A stretch of 64,000 bases of DNA from Flammulina velutipes. Lineage: Eukaryota; Basidiomycota; Agaricomycetes; Agaricales; Physalacriaceae. Position numbers and translations under genes: made by a program. The notes below the pieces were generated by a model. The model was not told the DNA's origin. It made no database searches and saw nothing but the letters and a program-made list of their open reading frames with translations. This document shows, piece by piece, positions 19,777-30,935 of the stretch (within the stretch, counting starts at the first letter, position 1; every line of letters starts with the position of its first letter). The stretch lies in contig CM022376.1 in NCBI GenBank assembly GCA_011800155.1, positions 1,736,001 through 1,800,000 of the forward strand. The letters are read 5' to 3'.

Positions 19777-21036
19777 TAGAGGGTTACTTTTCCAACTTCG
19801 ACTTCGACGGGCCTTCATAACTATCTGTAATGTGTAATGTCTGTAATGCGAGTACCATCTACCATTCACCGTGGTGAGATCACAGGAGTGTGTTGGCATT
19901 GCTTTGACTCCAATGGATCGCATCTCTATCCCGGCCAGACGCCCGAATCGATCTCAGCGCGAAGAAAATAACCTAATATCAGCTTGAGCTTGAGCCTTGA
20001 GCAAGTTCAGCTTGACATTCCCGGAACAACCTCCGCTTGAGATCAAGCTCACAATTACCCAGGGACCACCACTCCGAGGATCATGGCTGGACTACTGCCT
20101 GCTGCGAAGACACGACAATGAATGCGACCGTGATGACTACATGTCAGATGTTATCTATGTCTTCTATTTTTTTTTACCTGCGCGCACTTTTCCGACCATG
20201 TTTTCCGGCCATCCGATTAGTGACTATTAAAGTCTCTTGACTATTCGTTATACTATTCTTGCTCCAGGCCCAAGACCGATGATGCTGCGCGCCTTCGCTC
20301 GCTTACCGTTGTTGTTGTTTTGGAAGTCTTGTGCATGAGAGAGCAGATGTAGATGAGAGGCTTGACCTGCTAGTCCACCGCTAGAAATCAAGTTCAGCTT
20401 GTTAAGTTGTCCTTCCTGTGATACCCATGTATATATACGCCACACGTCATTGCACCTCCGAGCTTTTCCCGAAGACTACAACATTTGTCAATTTCCTGTT
20501 CGGGTTTTGATGACGTAGCTTTCGCACCACTCACCTTTTACTTTCATGTATGCCCGTATTCACTCCAGTGAGTGATATCGGCTTTGCAATCCTGTAGTGA
20601 GCATATTGATTCCATTTCTTGACGCTTGTTCAAAGAATCAGAAGCCTCCTTAGCAGCAGCCGAACACGATCCTGCATTGCGCCGGTGGCGCAACTCACCT
20701 AAAGCTCCACTGTATCTGAGAGTTTCTTTCGTCGTTATATACTCCCTTATGTACTACCTAGCAACAATTTAGCAGGAGTGAACCGATTATCAATGGTTTT
20801 GGAAACCTTACAGATGCTGTATCCGGCGACTCGTGAGTTTGCCCATCCCATCGTTCGTTCGTGCTAACCTTACAGATACTGAACCTGCATGGCGTCGCTC
20901 GTGCTAAGCTTCACGGTCTTTGATAGAGTGGCATAGGTGACATAGTGTATTTTTAATCACCTTGTTCATAGAATGCATTCGCCCGCGCCATAGACTCTCT
21001 ACTCAACAAGGGTTAGGCTGAATAGGACGTAGCTCC
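19777..21036. other. Gene-free stretch between two Crypton copies
   Basis: No credible gene. The block 20698-20830 (aaagctccactgtatctgag and downstream) is duplicated at 27214-27330. Some short motifs such as cttacagatact recur around 20810-20880. Confidence 0.5.
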
Positions 21037-23367
21037 ATGTAAGTTTGCTACTATCCTTCCGGCATCTTTCAAATAACTTACTCATAATCAGGCTGGCTTT
21101 TCTGAAGCGCCCACTATTCCTCCATCGGAGTGGCCTAGCACTCATGCATATACTCGTCTACTTTCTGGCCTTCGTTACCTTTTCTACCTTCGCTTCACCT
21201 ATTCCCAGCCTCTTCGAGCGATCTCTTAGGACATCTCACAATCATCATCATATCCCGAGGCCACACGTCGCTCGCGACCATCATTCTACATCCCATCTTC
21301 GTGCACCCACGAACAGCGCGGAAAGCACCTGCCCACAAATAGGACACCCTAGGTCGTCACCTCATACACCAACTTGGCCGTCGGGGTCACACCCTGTACA
21401 TAGTCCCTCTCGAGGCTCCCAAAGATGCACTACCACCAGAAGTGCTCGAAAAGGGGCCGAGACGAACGTTCAAAACTGTGGGCCTATTGCCTCTTCATCT
21501 TGCCCCTCCCAACCTTCCCAATGCCACGCTCCTCCAGAGAGGTCTAGGACAAACGTTCAAAACTGTGGGCCTGTTGCCTCTTCATCTTCCCCTTCCCGAC
21601 CTTCCCAATGCCACGCTCCTCCTCCAAAGAGGTCCCGGACGAACGTTCAAAACTGCGGGCCCATTGCCTCCTCTTCGTCTTGCGACTCTCAACCATATAC
21701 AACGGCTGATGCTAGGGGTGTTCAACAGCAACCCGGCATACTTGAATATGGCGCATTCGACCCCGAAGTTATGTCAGGCGAGGACTTCTTCCTCACTTAC
21801 GATGATCTCGACTCACAGGCTGATGCCGCGGATGGCTATCTTGATGATGACGAAGAGGATGAGGGTGAAGGCGAGTTTGAGGAGGATGGAATGACCGTTG
21901 ATTGGTCCCAATGCAAAGAGCAGGTTGATGCGTGCTTGTCAAAGTCAACGAGGGATGCATACTCACGGTAAGTCTTCCATATACAATATATAATGATTGT
22001 TCCCTGACTCAACCTCCCTTAGCTACGTGAATCACTTCACACAGTTCTGCAGAACGGAAGGCTTCATTGCTCCAGACGAAGTTCCGTACGAGCTTGAAGA
22101 ATACGTACCAGATATGGACTACTGGGAGATGGCCTGGATAATGTCGGCGTACGTTAACTATGAAGTTGAAATTACTTGGACTAACCAATGCTCGTAGTTG
22201 TGATGTGAAGGATTATAAAGGGGTTCCTCGGACAACCCCTGCGCGTCGCTGGGTCACAGCTGAAAAGATGCGTTCAGCCGTCACACGAATGTATGCCCTA
22301 CAGGGTGCCCGTGGTAGAGATATCTGGCATAATTCAGAGAGGACGGGGAACCCATCTCTCTCAGTAAGGCTTTCTAACTATATGCAGGGACTAAAGCGGC
22401 GCAAGGTTGGTTCCAATTCCACCATCTATTGACTTCCATATCTCAAGTCTTACAGATTCAGATATACGGGGAACGGCCTGTCAGTTCACAGGCGGTCAAC
22501 GAGGTATTTCGACTCATATTTGGGGATCTAAGGATATTGATGCCGTCTACTTTAGCGCCACATGCGTCTCATGTACGAAAAACATCGTCACTATCTGGAA
22601 AACCCGCAACAAGATGAACACGCCACCCAAACATCACGTCTGATGAATTACGCGGCAATGACTATGGCATTCGCATTCTTTCTCAGGCTAGACGAAGTCC
22701 TGACCCTCCAAATACACGAAGTAGAATTCCAGAGGAATCCGGATACCAACATGTATCGAATTTTGGTGACCTTGAGTTTTCGGAAAAATGACCAAGAAGG
22801 AGGTACGAGTTACTGGTCTCTTCTTATGTACTATCTTATGTATTATCTTATGTTAACTTAACATAGGGCACAATACCCCATTCATTGTCGATGCATTACC
22901 CACCGAGCTTCGCCATCTGTGCCCTGTACGTGCGTTGGCAGCATGGCTCCGGCACAGTGGAATTGAGAGTGGCTTCATTTTTCGCCCCTTGACTGCCCGT
23001 CAGCAGGTAAATATCATGTCGAAACGTCCTATGGTAAGTCAAGCCCTCCCGACCTTTGTTGGTGTATTTACTCACTTAAATTGTACTCTATCATCAGTCA
23101 CACAAACAATTTATCAAATACTTCCGCTCAATGCTCGACGAGATTGAGGTTCGAAACGTGTTTGCATTTGGAGGTCATTCAGTGCGGCGCGGTGGTGTAC
23201 AATTCGCCAACATTCTTGGGAAGTCTGTTCGGGAAATTGTAGAATGGGGTGGATGGTCCACTAATTTCGACAGTAAAGTCGTCCATCGTTACCTGATGAC
23301 CTGGACTGATGATGAGGTACTGGGACGGAAGTCTTTCTGGCCAGTTGGGAGTCGAAAATGTGACTAG
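21037..23367 (+). CDS. Crypton-type tyrosine recombinase, apparently intact
   Basis: The likely start is AT|gtaagt at 21037 spliced to GCTGGCTTTT, giving MLAFLKRPLF; ATGs at 21045 and 21144 are alternatives. An unusual hydrophobic N-terminus (MHILVYFLAFVTFSTFASP) looks like a signal peptide. It is followed by a Ser/Pro-rich region with three copies of TNVQNCGP(I/V)ASSS and an acidic stretch (DDDEEDEGEGEFEEDG). Then the recombinase: STRDAYSRYVNHFTQFCRTE (N-terminal core-binding), KMRSAVTRMYALQG, MAFAFFLRLDEVLTLQ (catalytic Arg I), RILVTLSFRKNDQEG (Lys), GGHSVRRGGVQFA (His-x-x-Arg), IVEWGGWST (Trp) and VVHRYLMTW (nucleophile Tyr). Stop 23365-23367. All catalytic residues are present. No reverse transcriptase is nearby, so it is not DIRS. 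It cuts and rejoins DNA through a 3'-phosphotyrosine intermediate. Confidence 0.82.
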
Positions 23368-24519
23368 TTTAGATGAGCAGAGAATCAAGACTTGTATCAC
23401 CTCCTGGGTTAGACAGAAATCGACTATATCGTTATTGCATATCTTATCGCATCTGAGACACGCGCGATATGACGCATCCGTTTTCTCCGGACTCTCGATG
23501 CTTTACTATGATGCAGTGGTGCAGGACAAACAAGCAAGAGCATATATAATAATAAAGGTAAACCCAGTGGTATACCAAGAAACTAACCTACGCACCCGAA
23601 CGCGAACGCGTACCGCTCTAAGTACCTCCTCCTACAAGAGATTTGCGAGGGCTCCCGGTATTCCATGATGAACGCGCCTAAAAGAGATCGTGGGAATTAC
23701 TTCCAAAAAGGGAATGAACATGAACTCGGTTCTCTTCTTGCGCCTCGTTTTGACTGGTACTGTATCCCAAAATCGACTGCTTACAGCGTCTCGCTTGGGA
23801 ACTCGAGCAAGCTGTGCGCGAAGAGAAATTGCGAGGCAAGGCGACAGTCGGATCCTTCCTCCCACCCAAGATGGTCTTACTCTTACGCTCTTTTAATACA
23901 TTCGCCAATTTACCCTCATACTTGTTCCCAGGCCCAAGGAGTAACCAGTGAAATATCACATCTGGAGCCCTAACATGATGCTCCTCACCACCTACTCGGG
24001 ATGGACCTACTTCTGTCCTTTCTACCCTGGCTTCCGGCAGTAAACTGGCACTCTCGTAATTTTCTAGAGAAGCGACGGGAGGCAGGCGCTTGAAGATTCT
24101 GTGGACGTAGGACAGCATGAGTATACACGGTACACGGACGACACACGGACGACACCCATATTCGCCATTACGCATCACGCTTGTGGACTATCAGGACGCT
24201 CCGGCTCCGGTCCCGCAACAGCGCAGATGGATCCCTTAAACATAATTATGGCACGGGGCAGACTCCAAGCGACTCCGTCCAGACTTCATTTGCCTGGCCC
24301 AAGGTCCTCCGAAGGTCAGTCTACCCGGAACCAGTCCGACGGGAGCTGGGGTCTCGGATTTCCTGTCATCTGAGGTGAATGGTGAACAGATGTATAGGCA
24401 CAGTAGCACCCATATCTTCAGCGCCTTGTAATTTCCAAAGAATTCTCAAATTCAGTCGCAGCTCTCTCTTTGCTATCTTGAGCCACACGCCACCTCACGG
24501 CTGCAGCCGAAACAGACGA
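23368..24519. other. Gene-free, duplicated upstream region of the XPG-like gene
   Basis: Blocks here match 27.6-28.8 kb: aagagatcgtgggaattact, gggaactcgagcaagctgt, gggagctggggtctcg and cagtctacccggaaccagtc-like. No reading frame is supported. It is the upstream flank of the truncated XPG copy. Confidence 0.6.
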
Positions 24520-24540
24520 TCGAAAAACTCCTACAGATAT

Positions 24541-24697
24541 CATGGGCATCAAGGGCGCACACAATGTATGTACAATATTTGTGTTCACATCATCACTTCA
24601 ATGCCTTACTTCCTCTTCCTCTCATAGATTCTGGGCCCAGCTGGTCACGTCGAATCATGGACAGAACTTACAGTCGTAAAGGGGCTATTATATCCTG
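24541..24697 (+). pseudogene. Truncated 5' end of an XPG-like nuclease gene
   Basis: It starts at atgggcatcaagggcgcac (MGIKGAHN, donor gtatgt). After ctcatag comes ILGPAGHVESWTELTVVKGL then LYPD, where the homology to the intact gene at 28864 stops. The sequence switches at about 24697 to the start of duplication copy 2 (cagattgaccaacc). Only about 35 codons remain, so no nuclease can be made. This is the fusion point of the segmental duplication. Confidence 0.9.
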
Positions 24698-24899
24698 ATC
24701 AGATTGACCAACCGTTCGGTGAGTTCACCGTTCTCACCAAAAATTCCCGGTGTACTTGGGCTTCCCCCAGACAGTCTTCCCTCTGCCATCCTCAGGTTTA
24801 CCCCTGGGATTCACATCATAGTACGTATTACGATCCGAGTCTGTTATAACACGGTGGGCTATCCCATCCAACGCGTCTTGACGACTACTCGCCTCCTTT

Positions 24900-25440
24900 A
24901 ACCTTCCCTGATCCTCGCGGGGCTAGAAATCCTGTTGGTACCGTCACAATGGCACACTTGAAAAATCCTTGTTCAGCCCATATGAAATGTATGAATTTAC
25001 AGCTTTAAATAACGCCTGCCAGCAACTTATTCGCCCAAATAAGGTTAAACATGGGAGCGCCACATCGGCGAAAGATCTATGTGGCAAGTCTTAAAGCACA
25101 CATCGATCAATTGCACACCCAACTGCTTGAGTGGGTCAAAATTCTGTGCTTCTTGTCTCTGATCTTTATGTGTTTCTGAGCTCTTCTCAAGCGCTGTCTA
25201 CGCCTAATCAATAGAATTTCTGCAGAGTATGGTTTCTGGTATCCACCATGATGTATCGGAGGCAAAAGTCAAGTTGTTGGAATTACAACGCGGTGTAAGT
25301 CGTCAAACTGGTTCTTCGGGTGCACAAGATCTTTATACTTACTTCCCCAGGCAGAACGATAGCGCAGAACCAGAACGAAGTAGCTGACGACATTCAAGCC
25401 TCAAAGTAAAAATGACCTACTCCAGGCAGGAACGCGCCGT
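24900..25440 (+). pseudogene. Leucine-zipper-like family fragment, duplication copy 2
   Basis: The pieces LEKSLFSPYEM, APHRRKIYVASLKAHIDQLH then TQLLEW, and SMVSGIHHDVSEAKVKLLEL then QRG (donor gtaagt) match copy 1. The VPHPYARLYAMKEE and RKIWNHK exon is mostly deleted, and the GLNSK exon is not found. A remnant. It preserves W where copy 1 has a stop. Confidence 0.65.
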
Positions 25441-26333
25441 GGAGATGGCAACAAAAGGTACAATAGAGGTATTCTAGGTCGAAGTCATCATCTTCATGCA
25501 TAGTCTATTTCAATGTTGGCGCACGCCAAAGCTACTTGTCCGATGTCCGATATGCCCGAAGAGTACAAGATTTCGCCTACATCCTATTCAAGTAATCATG
25601 ATGTCATAATTTTCTGCTTCACCTATTACCTCCACCACGGCCTACCTTCTTTATCTTATGGGGCTCTGTGATTCAAGTGTCCGATTACAGTACATTGTTT
25701 GTCTTATAGGTATTCTATAGCTATACCCACTTGAATTTCATACTGATCGTTAGCAGGCGAAGGTGCAAAAAACAAGAAGGTGGCGTCCATATATTATATA
25801 AGTCCGCACCATGGTATGCCATGTTCGTCGTCAGGTCATTCCCGCACCATATTGTCGCGTCGCCGCCGCGAGGATCCTTGATCTTCCCTTCCCTTCCCAC
25901 CAACCCGCCAACCGATAGGTATCGCTGGGCTTCCGATCGTTCAAGTTCCTTTTGGACGCGACACGTCCTGTCATATACCTCTAACGCTCAACGCTCAAGA
26001 CGTCGCTTGCTTGCGCTCGATTTTCTTTGTCCCATCCGTATCTTAATGAGTCCTCGGTCCTTCGAGCAGAGGCCCGAACACGTGGCTTGACCCACTGGAG
26101 TCTGGACGACCAGTGATCTTCTTCTTCGTGTGGCGATCACGAATCATGAACAGGAGGTGAGTAATATACTGTCACGCATATACGCATACTGCTACTCTAT
26201 GATCTATGAACTAACTGACCAACCAGGCGTACCCAACATTTGCACGCATTTGCACGCATTTATTAGTCACGTACTCCTATTCAATTTCATATCTGATTCA
26301 CATTTTTCTTCCAGTTACCACCAACCCGCCGAA
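25441..26333. other. Gene-free stretch with dispersed repeat copy b
   Basis: The short dispersed repeat (ggggctctgtgattcaagtg ... gcaggcgaaggtgc) lies at 25650-25790. An 119-codon frame at 25731-26090 is composition-driven and shows no motif. Confidence 0.5.
25650..25790 (+). repeat. Short dispersed repeat, copy b
   Basis: It has ggggctctgtgattcaagtg, gtccgattacagtacattg, ctatagctatacccacttg and gcaggcgaaggtgcaaaaaa, collinear with 18621-18765. Confidence 0.75.
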
Positions 26334-27217
26334 ATGTCTGGCAGCCCTCCCAAACTATTGTCTTTCCTGTCCACCATTCTTGACGACACAGAAGTAGCTT
26401 TCACACAAGATGGTGACAATGAAGAGGAACCAGTCGACGATGTTGACGAGGTTCAAGAGCTCATTGGATCTGTGGCATCGCTCGACATCACTGCTGGGAC
26501 TGGGACTCGGGCGGACTCCTCTCTAGGCCTTCAGATGCCCGTTCAAAGCCAAAGCGCAAGCGCACTCTCCAAGGTAGTCATCAACAACTACTGCATCAAC
26601 GAAAATTTCATCTCTCCGGGAACCAACATTTACAAGGTCACGAAACTCGACGCAGAAACTGATTTATGGATCATTGCTTGGGTTATGGAAGAGTAAGTGA
26701 TAATATGGCGGCTTCTTCTTCAGGTCATAGCTCATAAATCTACGCTAGGTGTGATGGGAAAAATCGACATGGACGACCTCACGAAGGTGCTATTGGATCT
26801 TGGTCGAAGGCCTCCAAAATGCGATCTGCTGTTTCAAAGGGATTTGGCATTGATGGTGGCAAAGGCAACCATGACTGGGATGCGAAATCTGGATACGGGA
26901 ATCCCTCCTTGTCATTAGTCCTTGCAAGATACCTCCGTGGTCTCCGCCGTCGCAAGGTGATATCCTCTCTCTTTCACCGTCGCATAAGACTCACAAGAGA
27001 GCAATACTAGGCTCACATCTATAGGGAAGCTGATCCTAGTACCGCTGTTAAACACCCTTTTTTTGCCAATAATTCGTTTCGCAGAGGGGGGACTCAGCGG
27101 CTGTCGGAAGATTGCTGGTCTCTTCGTCAAATCTGCGAGCAGGGGGGATGGTCGAGTCACTCTCCGCATCCAACCTTTATCAAATACTTGACCACTTTGA
27201 ATAGCGAAGAGGCGTAA
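26334..27217 (+). pseudogene. Internally deleted Crypton recombinase gene, duplication copy 2
   Basis: It begins MSGSPPKLLSFLSTILDDTE and has an acidic linker (EEEPVDDVDEVQELIGSVAS), NYCINENFISPGTNIYKVTK, LWIIAWVMEE, KMRSAVSKGFGIDGGKG and LSLVLARYLRGLRRRK. At about 26960-27080 the central catalytic region is absent. The end reads NSFRRGGTQRLSEDCW, LRQICEQGGWSSHSP and TFIKYLTTLNSEEA, stop 27215-27217. The His of HxxR is Asn. The first catalytic Arg and the Lys are missing, so no recombinase activity is expected. A DNA-binding fragment could still be made. Confidence 0.8.
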
Positions 27218-27409
27218 AGCTCCACTTTATCTCAAGAGTTTCTTCCGTCGTTATATACTTGCTTATGTACTGCCTAGCAATATTTGAGCGAGCGCCGAAA
27301 ATTTGTTAGTTTTGAAAACCTTACAGAGAGTGATTCCGACGGGGTATGCCCATCCTCGCTTCTCATTTTCGCAAGTATTCGTATTCGCCCCTCGCAATAG
27401 ACTATAGAC

Positions 27410-27595
27410 TCGCGGCGCGGTGGTGTACAATTCGCCAACATTCTTGGGAAGTCTGTTCGGGAAATTGTAGAATGGGGTAGATGGTCCACTAATTTCGTCA
27501 GTAAAGTCGTCCATCGTTACCTGATGACCTGGACTGATGATGAGGTACTGGGACGGAAGTCTTTCTGGCCAGTTGGGAGTCGAAAATGTGACTAG
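27410..27595 (+). pseudogene. 3' remnant of the 21-23 kb Crypton in duplication copy 2
   Basis: It matches 23183-23367 almost base for base: RRGGVQFANILGKSVREIVE, then W, then the FVSKVVHRYLMTW end and the same stop. It starts in the middle of the HxxRRG box, with the rest deleted. WGGW is changed to WGRW. Confidence 0.9.
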
Positions 27596-28863
27596 TTGTA
27601 GATTAGCAGAGAATCAAAACTCGTAGAACTCGAAAGTATGAATTGGACCTCCTGGCGGAAACCAAGTATTAAGAGCGGACCCAATGTAAGGCGGTGTGGT
27701 AGGCAGTGTGGTAGGTAATAGGTAATGCTTCTAGCGTAGCTTTCAATTGCATTGGAAAATGGGCAAGACGGTGCTCTGAGCTTTCCTATTCACCTCATCC
27801 ATTGAGAAGCCACTATAGATGCTGTTGCAGTAGTGCATGACAAGCAAGAGTGTACGCGATAATAAACCCAGTGGTATACCAACTTCAACTGCCAGGCAGC
27901 TACCCTATGCACCTCGTGCACCTCGTACCGTGCTCCGTGCTAAGTACCTCATTTGACGTTACCGCAAGCTGCGAGTCCCTTAAGAGATCGTGGGAATTAC
28001 TTCCAAAAAGGGAATGAACTTCTCTTGCAGGTATCGGAATCGATACTTATACTTAGCGCCTCGTTCTGACTGGTATCTTCGACCGTGTGCGCTGAGTACG
28101 CGTACCTTGGGAACTCGAGCAAGCTGTCAGTTCACGGACGGGAAAAAAAAATAACCTGGGCACAGATCCCTTGAACAAGATTGTGGCACGCATCCGGTAC
28201 CGTCGTTATGACGAGTTGTCGATGAAGAAGACAGATCCAGCGCAACTTGCGCGCCGTACGTCCTATAGACACGGACTATCCCAACCCTCATCAAGTCTTG
28301 GTCTTGCGAAAGGTCTCGCTATACGTGGGAATCAATACGAAATGGACTTACGAAAGCTACTTACTTCGTCTATAGGTAGGTTAAGGTGCCTCTCCCCCCA
28401 CATCGAAGAGAAGAATCACCTCCTCTAGTCCAGCCGCGTTCGACGATCAGAGGGCGCTCCATCATCCATCATCGCCGCCTCGCGCGCAGCTATTCTTGCT
28501 TCTTCAACAAGCCGTCCCACGAGAAGACTCCAAAAACCTGGATTCGCCCTCGCCCGCTGCGCTGGGCCATGCACCTCCGTCCATAATTCATTTACCAGGA
28601 CCAATGCCCTCCATCTCGAGAAGTCAGTCTCCCGGGACCAGACCGAAGGGAGCTGGGGTCTCGAATTTCCTGTCATCCCAGGTGAACGGACGTATAGGCA
28701 AGGTAGTATAGGTTCTGGTAACCCTGGACCATATTTTCAGCAGCATCATGTAATTTCCAAATAATTCTTCAATATAGCTCACTTTGCTCTCTTTGAGCCA
28801 CGCGCGCCACCTCGCGGCTTCAGCCGAAACGGACGATCGAAAAACTCCTCGACAGATACTATC
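27596..28863. other. Upstream region of the intact XPG-like gene
   Basis: It matches 23.4-24.5 kb in patches. No supported gene. A plus-strand frame at 28171-28428 (MNKIVARIRYRRYDELSMKK) has no motif. The promoter of the downstream gene must lie here, but no clear core element is visible. Confidence 0.55.
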
Positions 28864-30713
28864 ATGGGCATCAAGGGCGCACACAATGTGTGTACAATAT
28901 TTGTGCTCACTTCTTCAGTTTAAAGCCTTATTCCTCTTCCTCTCCTAGATTCTGGGCCCAGCTGGTCAAGTTGAATCATGGACAGAGCTTACAGTCGTAA
29001 AGGGGCTACTATATCCCGATGGATTTCTCGTCGGTATTGATGCGAGGTGAGCCAATATAGGACGCATACATATAGACTGTTCATTATTTGGATAGCCCAT
29101 TGATGGAATCAGCCCAACGCTCCCCGCATCAGCGTCACCAGCAAAGTGGTACGAATGGGCCCCTAAAGGACCTCTTTCGCCTTCTGGCCAAATTGTCGCA
29201 ATATGCTGTTACAGCAATCTTCGTTTTCGATGGCCCGGAACGCCCTAAAGTCAAACGAGGGAAAAAGGTGGCTCTTGCACCTCATGCCCTCACGGAACCC
29301 TTCCAGGAGTTCATCACAGCGTTCGGTTTTTATCATCACCAGGTATGTGTTCAAGCTTTTGGGAACCTAGGATATCATTGATATCTCGATAGGCTCCCGG
29401 TGAAGCTGATGCTGAGCTTGCCATGATGAGCCGTCTGCATGCTATCGATATGGTGCTATCGACGGATAGTGATCTAGTTGTATTTGGTGCATTGGCTGCA
29501 GGTCGAAAGTGGGCCTTTTGAATTTTTACTCATCACTTCACTGACCATGACCGGTAGTTTGGAACTACAACTTCCGAACCCGTCAATTCTCATCTACTCG
29601 CAGGATCGGATTCAAGAGAATCTAGGCATGACGTGGGGAGGTCTCATTTTGTTCGCTTTGGCTGCTGGGGGCGACTATGATAAGGTAGTCGCCAAAGCCT
29701 TATTCGTCTAGATATACTGACACATACAAAAAGGGCCTTCTTAGCTGTGGTCCGCGGATCGCTGCTGCTCTCGCTCGCACCCCTTATGGTGACGAGCTTG
29801 TCGTAGCATTCAAGACGTTATCAAAAGACGACTTCTTGTCTTTCCGAACGGAATGGCAACAACGTCTCAAGAAGGAACTCTCCCACAATAGCTCTCGTCT
29901 TCTGCCTTATTGCTGCAATAATCTGGCTAGGAACTTTCCCGACACTTTTCCCGATTACCAGATTATGTCCCTCTATCTGGCCCCTCCTGCCTCCCCAAGC
30001 GTTGATCGTAGTGTGTGGACTTTTCCCGAAGCAGTTCCTATTCAAGCACTCGTTGATTTGTACAAAACCCGTTTCTGGCCTGCGCGCGACCTCACCGCCG
30101 TCTTTCAAAAGCATGTAATTCCTGGGCTGATAATCCGGAAGCTGATACATATGAAGGTAAGCAATTTGAACAGTCATACAATACCTAAACTCAAACTCTA
30201 CAGAACAACCCTACAGCAACAGCTCATGCGCTGGACGATTTTATCCTCAGAGTCACTCGTCGTCTCCCAAAGGATCCACATGCCTCTGACAACTTTCTGT
30301 CCTATTCGGTTAAAGTCGACCTGAGCTCCCTTATATCATCGACCAAAGGTCTTGAAAGCCTCACCACGAATACGAACATCAAAATTCCAGCTGCTCTCCT
30401 CGCTCTCACCATTCCCACTCTCTTACCAGCTCCATTTTCACTACCCAAACTCTTGGATAACTTCCAATCAATCCTTCCTATGTCACGTTTCGTCATTGAC
30501 CCAGTAGAGCCAACAGAGGGCAAAGGCAAAGATAGGGCAAGCTCTTTCTCTGAATCGCACTCGGACGTCGATGATACCAACGAAGCCACTTCTATCATCG
30601 ACATATCAGATTCGGAATGTGGGGATAGTGAAAAAGATGCAGATGAAGGTTCTAGTCAGGAAATATCCTACGGGGAGGGCGCTTCTCATGTGGCGTATAT
30701 ATACATTGATTAG
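28864..30713 (+). CDS. XPG/GEN1-like (Rad2 superfamily) PIN-domain nuclease
   Basis: Exon 1 is MGIKGAHN (ATG 28864). Exon 2 starts ILGPAGQVESWTELTVVKGL and contains GFLVGIDA, completed as GIDAS across the splice. Further exons carry TAIFVFDGPERPKVKRGKKV, APGEADAELAMMSRLH, DMVLSTDSDLVVFGAL, LGMTWGGLILFALAAGGDYD then KGLLSCGPRIAAALA (helix-two-turn-helix), and a long C-terminal region to HVAYIYID, stop 30711-30713. The N and I domains keep the acidic residues that bind two metal ions (D in GIDAS, D in FVFDG, E-E/D in GEADAE, D-D in TDSD). The family cuts flaps or junction DNA. The short interrupted N-terminus, the GHVESWTELTVV style and the divergent C-terminus (IIDISDSE, Ser/Asp-rich) are like lineage-expanded copies, not the single-copy GEN1/RAD27. 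I see no disabling change. Confidence 0.8.
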
Positions 30714-30935
30714 CACATGTATCATCAGTATATCTAACAGTGTATCCAAAATGTGAGCTTCTGTGAATCCTCTTCGAGTCTTTCCAAGTATTGATGCAAT
30801 TCCTGACGTAAAGCTTCCGAATTGAATTGCCTGCCTAGGCCTCTAAACCTAACAGTCGCCAGAGCATCGCCAACTCGCGAGGACTTGTGTCTTTGCGAAG
30901 GATTGGACTTTTGTTGTCTAGTCCGGTGTAAAAGC

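Larger units (their letters stand above)
16790..24697 (+). repeat. Segmental duplication, copy 1
   Basis: Copy 1 of a tandem duplication whose copy 2 is 24698-29060. Collinear blocks: 16.79-17.76 with 24.70-25.44; 18.62-18.77 with 25.65-25.79; 18.97-19.78 with 26.33-27.22; 20.70-20.83 with 27.21-27.33; 23.18-23.37 with 27.41-27.60; 23.5-24.4 with 27.8-28.75; 24.52-24.70 with 28.84-29.02 kb. The order is preserved in both. Copy 1 alone keeps the 382-bp MITE and most of the Crypton at 21.0-23.4 kb. Confidence 0.8.
24698..29060 (+). repeat. Segmental duplication, copy 2
   Basis: It repeats the blocks of 16790-24697 in the same order with deletions. Copy 2 lacks the 382-bp MITE and about 2.2 kb of the 21-23 kb Crypton: the join is near 27410, where cgccctcgcaatagactat leads directly to gcggcgcggtggtgtacaat. 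It continues past the copy 1 breakpoint into a full XPG-like gene. Confidence 0.8.

Noticed and set aside
21442..21894. 150-codon frame overlapping the Crypton N-terminus
   Set aside because: It is a shadow of the repeated Ser/Pro-rich linker in another frame.
21037..23367. DIRS-type retrotransposon as the source of the tyrosine recombinase
   Set aside because: No reverse transcriptase, RNase H or Gag-like frame lies nearby; Crypton fits better.
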